Both the position numbers and the translations under genes were made by a program. A DNA stretch of 64,000 nt from Bryoerythrophyllum caledonicum (taxonomy: Eukaryota; Streptophyta; Bryopsida; Pottiales; Pottiaceae): NCBI GenBank assembly GCA_963971425.1, contig OZ020521.1, positions 9,751,519 to 9,815,518 on the forward strand, written 5' to 3'. The notes below the pieces were generated by a model. It saw nothing but the letters and a program-made list of their open reading frames with translations, did not search any database and was not told the DNA's origin. Position 1 is the first letter of the stretch, and every line of letters begins with the position of its first letter. Below are positions 56,000-64,000 of this stretch, piece by piece.

Positions 56000-58900
56000 A
56001 ATTGCGATGTAATCTGCACATTGAGTCTTTATCAAAGGATTCATTGGCCCTTCTAACCAACAATGGTGCCAGCGCTTACCTCGATTGGCCTAGGTATACA
56101 GAAATAATGGTCTTCGTTCAGGCCCTTGAAACTTCCTTCAAATGTCACTTCACGAGTGCCCGGTTCAACACATCCAGTTTGAAGTAAGATTACTAAAACA
56201 TGAGCGTCCTTTTGGAGATTATCATACCAACGCTGCTCAACACGAGGCCATTTTAGTGGACGAGAAGATCCAGTTTCATCTTGAGGGTGGAATGGCAATG
56301 GTGTGGAAACCGCCGGGTGAGATGGTTGAATTGGCAATTCAGACAAGGAAAGCTGTAAATCTACCTCCGGTTCAGACTCTAGCTCTTGTGATTCCATTAA
56401 AACCCTCCAATCCGACATTTTAGCTCAAATTTCAAATCCAAATACAAACTCTAAAAACGTAAAAGAATACTTCGAACTGGTGAATACTGTCTACGGCTTT
56501 CGCCATTTAAACAATCCCATGAGCAATAAGCGTCACCTTGAAGCTACATGAAGCGTCACCAATAAGTTTCGTCCTCCTAATCAAATCCTTTGGTATGTGC
56601 CAAGCTCAATCCTCTTTGCTATCTTGATTGTTTTGTGCTGCATTATCCGGATCTTCATTGTCCTCTTCATCTTGTGGACCATCCTCTGACTCTTGAGGAT
56701 CAAAAACATCTTGAAGGTCTTCAAGATGAAACCTTTCACTTCTTTGAAAGAGTTTAATACGCTTCCCCGCTACAGGCACATGTAGAAAAGTCCCATCCAT
56801 TTCTCAAAGTGAAAAAGTGCGATTAAGGTGCACTTTAATCACCATATAGGATCCAAACCATCTCTTCGCAAATTTGCGCACCGTACTGTACTGATGCTCC
56901 AATGTGCTATCAAATATAAGGACCCAATCACCCTCTCCAATCTTTTTTCTTCTCAATCGGTGTGTTATGTCAAAGCGCTCATTGTTGCTTGTCTAGCTGC
57001 CTTCATTTTTTCTAATGTTTTTTGAAGGACTCTTGGCAATCTTGCAAGTTGTTGAATGCGAAGCTCCAACAATTTCTCTCTACTTATGCCATCTTCCCAC
57101 GAAAGAACACCCATGTGAGAATATCTTCCTCCACTAGCATGATTGATTTCTGCCCATACATAAGTTCTACAGGCATGTAACCGGTAACCGTATTACGTGT
57201 AGTTCTATTAGCCCATAGAGCAAACGGTAGCAATTTTGGCCACACACTAGGCTTTCCTTTGCAGGCCTTGAATAGAGCATGAATGATTGGAAGATGTCCC
57301 CTCTCAATCTTGTCATTTGCCTCAGGATTGTAAGTAGTTGTCAGCTTCAACTACACACCATATCGCTTGAAGAATTCTTTGGCTTCAGTAGCATTCAACT
57401 CTCCTCTGTCAACTCTCATTCGGCCAATGCTTCTATATTGGCTAAAAATGTCTTCAAGAATAAATCGACATACATTCTCCGTTGCCTTAGTCCTCAAAGC
57501 CCTCCCTTCAACAAAGTTTAAAAGCTCTTCTCGGGCCAAAACAAGATACTTCATTCCCCAAATTACATTCGGCATCGCAACCAAATCTATCATCCATTGA
57601 AAATAGATTGCAATGGGGTAAGTCGGATGCAATTCGTCTCTATACTGTACTTTGGATTGTATTTGGCACACTACACAAGAAGCTACAAACTCCTCAACAT
57701 TTATGTACAGCCCCTTCCACCAATATCTCTCCTTGATTTTTATATAAGTGGCCCACACTCCTCTGTGACCGGCCGAGAGTGTATTAAGAAGCTTTTATAG
57801 AACTTGGGTCTTGGTTTCTGAGTCTCCCACCACTCTTAATGGCACTTCACCAGCTCTTTTTACCCTCTTCCATATAAATCCATCTTTCAACAGATATCTA
57901 TAAGACCGATGTCAGATGTCTTTAAATGTCTTATCCATCCAACTTCTTTGTCGCTCCATTGTGCTCAAGTAGAGCCCAATATCTCTCAGTTTTCCGTCGT
58001 ACACCTCATCCTCGAAAGGCAATGCTCTAGTAGACGAACTTTCTCCATCGATGTTATCACATAGCCTCCGTGTAACTATTCTTCACCATGTTCGTGAGCC
58101 ATCATCTCCTCTTCTTTGAAATACCTTGCTCTAGACAACGTATCGGCAATATAATTATTTTTACCTTCAATGTGAACTAGAATAGGATTCAAAGACTTGA
58201 TGTAAGCTATCCAGCGCAGCATTACAATGTCTGGTGAAAAACAATTTGCTATCATCCCCAGCAAAGGCAAGCAGTCAGTTTCTAAAACTACCTCCGCACC
58301 AATCAAGTAGTTCATGTCCGCTTTTAGAGTTATAAGGGCACTCCAAAGTTCTTTTTTTACTTGTGAATAAGCCTTTTGTCGCTCTGTCAAGATCCTTGCT
58401 CCAAATCGGATAGCAAATATCTTCCATTCTTCATCATCTTGTCCAACAGCCCATCCAATTGCAATTGAACTTACATCAATAGTTACAATCACCGGTCTTC
58501 CACAAGTATAACTCACTTGTTTAACAACCGATGGTGACTTCAAGATTCTCTTCAGCTCTATCATAGTTTTGTCTCGCTCACATTGCCAAATAAATTTGTT
58601 TCTTTTGCGCAATAGCTTGTAAAGAGGTTCTGATATATGAGCAAACTAAGGGATCCAAATTTAGTAGAAGATACAGGCTCCTAAAAACCTCCTTACTTCA
58701 ATGATATTGCTACAGGCCTTCATTCTTCCAATAGCATACACCTTCTCATAATAAGGTTTTCTTCCATAAGATCCATACAAGTGTCCAACCACCAAAATCT
58801 CATCAACCCCAAACTTGGATTTCTCAATGAAAAGAGTCAAATTGACCTCCCCCAATTTGCTCAAGATTTCGGCGTCATCTTTAATATGATTACTCACAAA

Positions 58901-60530
58901 GGCTCTGCAACCATCATCTTGAATGGTTAAGTCTTTTTCTTTCTTCTCGCACCCCTTCATGGGAATGTCATCCACAAAAGGTATGGTTTTCTCAAGCACA
59001 AAGTCTCTTAGGATTTGATTCATGGCGCTCTACATATGTGCCACCGAGTTGGTAGCACTTTGAGGCAATGTACACATGCGCACTAATCCAAGTGGAGTCT
59101 TCATGGTTATTAAATCTTTGCTCTCAGCAGCTAGTTGAAATTGATCATAACTAGAGTATAGATCTTCAATGGAATAAATTGCATGCCCTGCAAATACTTC
59201 AGCTACTTCATCAACAATAGGACCTGAGCCCTTGTTTCTGATTGTCACTCCATTTGCTGGTTGCATATCTTGAATGAATCTCAACGCTCCTGATTTCTTT
59301 GGCACTGTGAACAATTGATTGGAATATGGAGCCATCGAAGGCTCAAGTATGCCCATGCGTATCTTTCTTTAAGTAGCTCCACTAGTTTTGGAAGTAGAGC
59401 TCGAGGAACATGTATAGGCTTCAAATCCCATAGTATATGTGGTACTGTAAAAATAACCATTGGTGCCACAACACTTGGTTGAACGCACCCAATCTCATCT
59501 AGCGAAGAAACAAAGACATTTCCATGCATAGAAAGCATGTCTTGAAATTTCCTCTTCTCCGGCTCAGTTAAGAAATCATCTCCACCAATCTTCAAGTTTG
59601 CCAAAGTATCTTTGGTGAACTTGTGTCCAATCCTTCTTGTTTCTCTCAAACTTGGCTCTTTCTCAGCTTGTCTAATATGATCATCAGTGTCAGATGATAG
59701 CTGAGTAGCCACTGGCTTCACCTTCTTGGCCACAATTTTGTATCTTGTATGAACTGAAGCTTCCGATCTCTGCCCATCAATTTTTGAACTATTAAAGCTT
59801 GTCATCGCTGAGGAAATTTCATGTAACATTGCACTTGTATGGACATTGACAAAGCAATGAGTAGCTCCCTCCGCATCCGTATTTGTTTTTAGATCTTGTA
59901 AAGTCTGCAAGATATCATCTGGCATTCTATTCTCTTCATAAATACCAGAAATAGTCTCATCTTCTTCCAAAACCTTCATCTCTTTTAGATTTTTCTCCAT
60001 CTTTTTCACAAACTTTCTATGTATAGGGTTCAAATCTTTGATACCGGTAAAACTCACAAAGCCGCACTCTGTCGCACTTAAAAATCTACACCTAAGGCTG
60101 GTATGTACATTGGGGAATTCGCCAATCTTAATTTCCTTAGCACTCGTGGATCTCCACATCCCATGTATGCCCTTTAGAAATCCGAAAAGTTTGTAGAAGT
60201 TGGTAGAGGGATCTCTATGTGTTGAAGTCAATGCCTCTCATTGTCAGGCCTCACCGTTAAAAACTGCACTGACCTCATTCCATCAACACTTCGAATCCGG
60301 GCATAATGAGACCCGTCATCCAACACCTTGGTCTCCATTCGTGAAGCGATGATAAATGGTTGGCCCAAAGCTCCGGCGGCAAGGGTTTCTCCAGCGGCTG
60401 AACCATCGACTCGGAAGAGCAACTCTTCGCCAGCAACATTGAAGAAGGCCAAGGGCAAGCAGCAGGCTCCGGTGGAGATCTCCTTTTCGCGTAGAAGTGA
60501 GAGAAATCAGGCACTGGGTGCCCCGACTTA
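56000..60530 (-). mobile_element. Ty3/gypsy retrotransposon pol fossil
   Basis: In minus-strand order: protease-like region (60230-60460), spacer and start of reverse transcriptase (59281-60231), reverse transcriptase core (58660-59360, with FVDD in the active-site position), RNase H (58076-58612), integrase zinc-binding and core (57090-57760, NPEANDKIERGH near the end) and a C-terminal stretch (56606-56800). A further small ORF (56053-56418) follows. Protease, RT, RNase H, integrase is the Ty3/gypsy order. It is broken in roughly half a dozen or more places and looks moderately old. LTRs were not confirmed. Confidence 0.85.
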
Positions 60531-60539
60531 GGTTAGTGC

Positions 60540-61800
60540 TTAGGTGTAGTAGTTTTGGGCTTAAATTCCGGACCAACAGCGATTAACGATGGGGCTCCAG
60601 TGCGCCCGGCTGCTGGCGGAATCAACTGCTAGTTTTTGTAGTTAGGGTAGGAAATCCGGAGTCCGGAGAATCTTCCGAGATTATAAGATCTGAGATTCAA
60701 TCTGGAACTTTTCCAGATTTCTCGGATCTTTTAGATAAGATCTAGCGGATTTCCAGCAGATGCGGTGGAAGACTAAGTTTAGGAAGAATTTAGTTAGTAC
60801 TTAGTAGTGAAGTTTTGCGAAAAACTCCTCATCTTTTTTTCTAAGTCTGAATACACTCCAGACTTACTATATTAGAATTGCTACATAGTCTCGTGGGTGT
60901 GGAGTGTTGTCATTGTTAGAGACAGATCCATTTGGATATGTGTGGTTGTATTAACATTCTTCCGGAGAAGAGTGATAACTTGTTTGCTTGTGGAAAACCG
61001 GTTAGGATCCGCATCAGGAGATCGCCTGGGTGAGCTGGATGACTTTTGCAGAGGTGTTCCTAATAGTCTCTAGGGTCCGAAAGTAGCCAAGAAGGGAAGA
61101 GATGAACTGCAGAGGTGTTTTTGGTAATCTCTAGGACACAGAAGAATCCGTGTTAACCTGGATTCCGGTCAAGGCCGGAGTTTTCCCCCAAGATAGGAAA
61201 AAGCCTGATGCGTAGGTCTAGACAGAGTACTCCTGGTAAATGATAACCTCTGCTTCGGAGAATCACAACGGTACTTATCAGAATGTCGTTGTAGTCCGGC
61301 CTTGTCTCTGTGTGACCGTGTTCGGAAGGCCATCCGGATGTTGTGAGAATCTAAGTCTAGCAGCAGCAATCAAATCACCGGTTAGTAGAGTAGGGAGAGT
61401 GGTGTCCGATCACTATAAGTTCTGGGGCAGTGGGTGTCTAGCTACTTAAAGTCACAAGGCAGTGGGGAATCCGGCTACTTACACAAAACAAGATCGGTGG
61501 CCTTTCGGTCACTCGTTTAAACCTTCCGGAAGACTCTTTGACGGGAACCAGAGAATAATCAAACTACCTACCGATTGTCCGAAACCTAGTTCCGGCAATC
61601 ATTGTACAAATTCCGGACTCCACAAGGATCCGGATCCATAATACATGAGTGAAGAAAATAGCTAACCCATGAACAATTGATGTGATAGTTTAGTTTTGGG
61701 GAATATCCGGAGAAGAATACTAGGTCTCTGTGGGAACGAAACCGGAGCGGTTACTTTGGAAGCATTTAGTGACGATTAGGTGCATTCCGGAGGAATACTA
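60540..61800. other. TCCGGA-rich non-coding stretch
   Basis: About eleven TCCGGA words (60566, 60656, 60662, 60960, 61332, 61524, 61613, 61629, 61706, 61785 and neighbours, positions approximate), plus TCCGGC/TCCGGT variants. CAGAGGTGTTYYTRRTARTCTCTAGG is duplicated near 61040 and 61110. No gene. Confidence 0.6.
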
Positions 61801-62470
61801 TCTCTACAAACTGCAACAGACTTCCTTGACTGCTACGTTGACAACTTCACTGTTGTGCTTTAGAGTGACAAAAGCCAAACCAAACTCTCCTCTTAGTTCT
61901 TGGCCCTTATAGGTCAATGCAAAAGTGATAGTCGAGTCAAATATTGTTATAATAATTCCTTTTGTGATGTCTCAAAGCTCACAAAGAACTCAACGACTCT
62001 TTATCTTCATAGACTTTCTACTATATTTCCGAGTTGAGAGGCGTTGTTTGGTATTGGCGCATGTAGCCGCAACTCTCTTTTGTTTGACGGCTGTCTTTTG
62101 ATGAACGTCAAGAATAGTCCATTGAATGCCATGCATCCACTCTCATTCAACATAGGATCAAAAGAGTATAAATCAAATTCCGTTCTTCCCAGGGTTGTAA
62201 AGTTCCTTTCCGGTTTGAATAGGTCAAGCTTGCGCGTACCCAAATATATTCAATTGAATCCCTTGTCTAGATACCCTCCACTTTGGCCCAATGATCCAAA
62301 GTAGAATCGATACGTTTCAGCTTACACCAGCCTTAGGCTTCAAACTTTTACTGTTGTCTAGGAACTTAGCGTCGGCAAGCAACCGACGCCGTCTACACAT
62401 TTTGTTAGCCTTGTAAAGACTTACCGTAATCACATACAACTTCTAGATATATTTTCTTTAAGCTATCACA
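61801..62470. other. No gene assigned
   Basis: Overlapping ORFs of 78-86 codons on both strands at 62007-62304 lack recognised domains; at most one is real. Confidence 0.35.
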
Positions 62471-63078
62471 ATGTCCATTGCATTTGGCTCCTCACTTTTC
62501 ATTTGCATGTTGTCGGTATTTGGCTTTCAGGTGCACAGTTGTAAGGTGGATATAGGAGATCTAGGTGGATTCACGCTCAAGCCACTAGACTTAGAAGAAT
62601 CATACTTCATTCTATTGTCCGGCGACAAAGGTGGGGAGGATTATGATTTTGGCGTTCATCATCTATTGCAGGAGGAGAAGCTTGCTCTTGCTCTGAATGT
62701 CTCTCTAATTGCTCCTCTTGTCGCCATCGACCGAATAGCATCTGAGCCTCCGGCAAATGTTTTTGTTGTTTTCAGCACCGACTATTTTTCATGGAAGATG
62801 TCAACAATAAGGTGATGGTCTCCGATGGGGCTTTGCCTCAGGCGGTCTATGTGATCGTCTGCCAACCGGCTACTTCATCAACCCCATTATTGGCTACCAC
62901 TGTGAGCTTCGTCCTTATTCCAAAGAACATCCCCGTGGGTCCCTCAAGATATTACCTTGTCCTAGAAGTTAAAAGGCTCTTGATGATTGAACATCATGGT
63001 TATCGTAGAAAAATTAAGAAGGCCAAATTTCATCATAAATCTAGGCCAGGGCTTCTTGAGTTCCTCACATTCTGCTAG
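62471..63078 (+). pseudogene. Possible secreted-protein gene with a frame change
   Basis: The first frame (62471-62815) begins MSIAFGSSLFICMLSVFGFQ, a plausible signal peptide, followed by KPLDLEESYFILLSGDKGGE and LALALNVSLIAPLVAIDRIA. A second frame (62791-63078) follows with VSDGALPQAVYVIVCQPATS and LLATTVSFVLIPKNIPVGPS. The two overlap by 25 bases, so a frameshift is likely; an intron is less so. Hydrophobic beta-like stretches fit an extracellular protein. Family not recognised. Confidence 0.45.
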
Positions 63079-63504
63079 TTTAACTTTTCATAGGCATTTA
63101 GGACTACAGAGAAATTCAAACGGATGATGATACACATGGCTTAATTGCGCGAGGTGTACCCTGAACTTTGCAAGCGTTTCTAAGAGTTAGGGCCTACGTG
63201 CTCTAATACATCTGTCCGGACAAATTCCAAAACAACAAAGTGCGGCACATACCCTAAAGAGGTTTGCTTGCATGTTTAGTGATAAGGCAGAGCCACCCAA
63301 TTTGGATCAGTAGAGTATGCATGGAATAGTGCATGAGAATGGTAAATGCATGAAATGGTGCATGAAGCGACCCAAAACAGATAACTCAAAATCTGAAAAT
63401 CGTAGTCATTATCGCCATTGGGTCATGAAGTGTGCAATTTTGGGTTGCTCCACCTCAATTGAGCTCTCATTGGTGGCATTGCCTCAAAAGTCGAACAAGG
63501 CTGA

Positions 63505-64000
63505 TTGGCATTGGATACCCTCGATGAGTTGAATATCCATGGCATGTCTTTACTCTTTTACTCATTCTCACTTATTGGCATTGGACAAAAGAGGGCACCA
63601 AATCTCACCTGCTCTACAGTTTGATTATGGGCTTTGGTTGTTTCTAGGCTTTTGAATTCTATATCAATTCCAAATCTTCGTGAATACATTTGAAAAAATA
63701 TTTGTTAAGTTTCATTCCTAATTCCGCATCTTTCTACATACATGTTTTTGACATACAATGTCATTTGAGTCCCCAACTCGCTTAAGAGATCGGAATTGGA
63801 TGCCTCTACCTTAGACTCCTTATTGGGCAAGATGCTAATGAACGATACACCCTTCTTATTGATCATATCCCACTCTGAAATATTCTCAATGACCTTGTCA
63901 ATGCCTTTCATCCTTTAATACTTACATATACTCCCTCGATAGAAAACATCAAATGGATTGCAACCGTATCTTGTTTATTGGATAATTCCTAGGATATTTG
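63505..64000 (-). repeat. Inverted partner of 1400-1740
   Basis: Reverse-complement match to the left-end repeat (ATTCCGCATCTTTCTACAT, ACATACAATGTCATTTGAGT). The copy may run past the window end. Confidence 0.65.

Overview
The window looks like repeat-rich nuclear DNA from a plant-lineage eukaryote. The evidence is GT-AG introns, a plant-type MULE transposase with a SWIM zinc finger, a Ty3/gypsy pol fossil, an RNase H-bearing LINE, MITEs and long microsatellites in an AT-rich background. A seedless streptophyte (bryophyte, lycophyte, fern or charophyte) is my guess. No sequence here fixes the species, and I see no intact housekeeping gene.

Layout. 1-8400 is bounded by a very long inverted repeat (826 bp arms, identical on the six 60-bp lines I compared) around a nest of older non-coding elements, including a 1.8 kb foldback at 3421-5190. 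A MITE sits at 8381-8752. About 8760-16500 is a decayed LINE on the minus strand (endonuclease, reverse transcriptase, RNase H and a C-terminal domain) carrying later insertions, one of them an 86-bp SINE-like piece with a 16-bp target duplication. 16505-16830 is a MITE.

17457-31147 is the most interesting part. Two genes are transcribed divergently from a shared ~970 bp interval. On the minus strand lies an intron-rich gene (about 14-15 exons, 26531 to 17457) that reads as a ParB/Srx-like domain followed by a beta-class DNA amino-methyltransferase-like fold. On the plus strand lies a two-exon MULE-type transposase (27504-31147). Introns of the minus-strand gene hold a dozen copies of an imperfect palindrome around TCTCGG-N2-CCGAGA. 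Short palindromic repeats lie just past the transposase. I suggest the pair could be one two-gene DNA transposon; this is inference, because terminal repeats were not found.

31865-37140 holds a 168-bp TTG microsatellite, two unrecognised minus-strand ORFs, a four-unit ~280 bp tandem repeat and unassigned DNA. 37140-43400 holds further copies of the left-end repeat families around a gag-like retroelement fossil (38.0-42.6 kb) with several tandem arrays. 43960-48240 has a diverged duplicated unit and a CpG-rich GACGTC foldback containing a 200-base assembly gap. 49140-51110 has a degraded unrecognised gene. 52.2-60.5 kb holds retroelement fossils: LTR-like repetitive DNA, a second gag-like piece and a broken Ty3/gypsy pol on the minus strand. 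60.5-64 kb has a TCCGGA-rich stretch, a possible secreted-protein ORF and a last copy of a left-end repeat.
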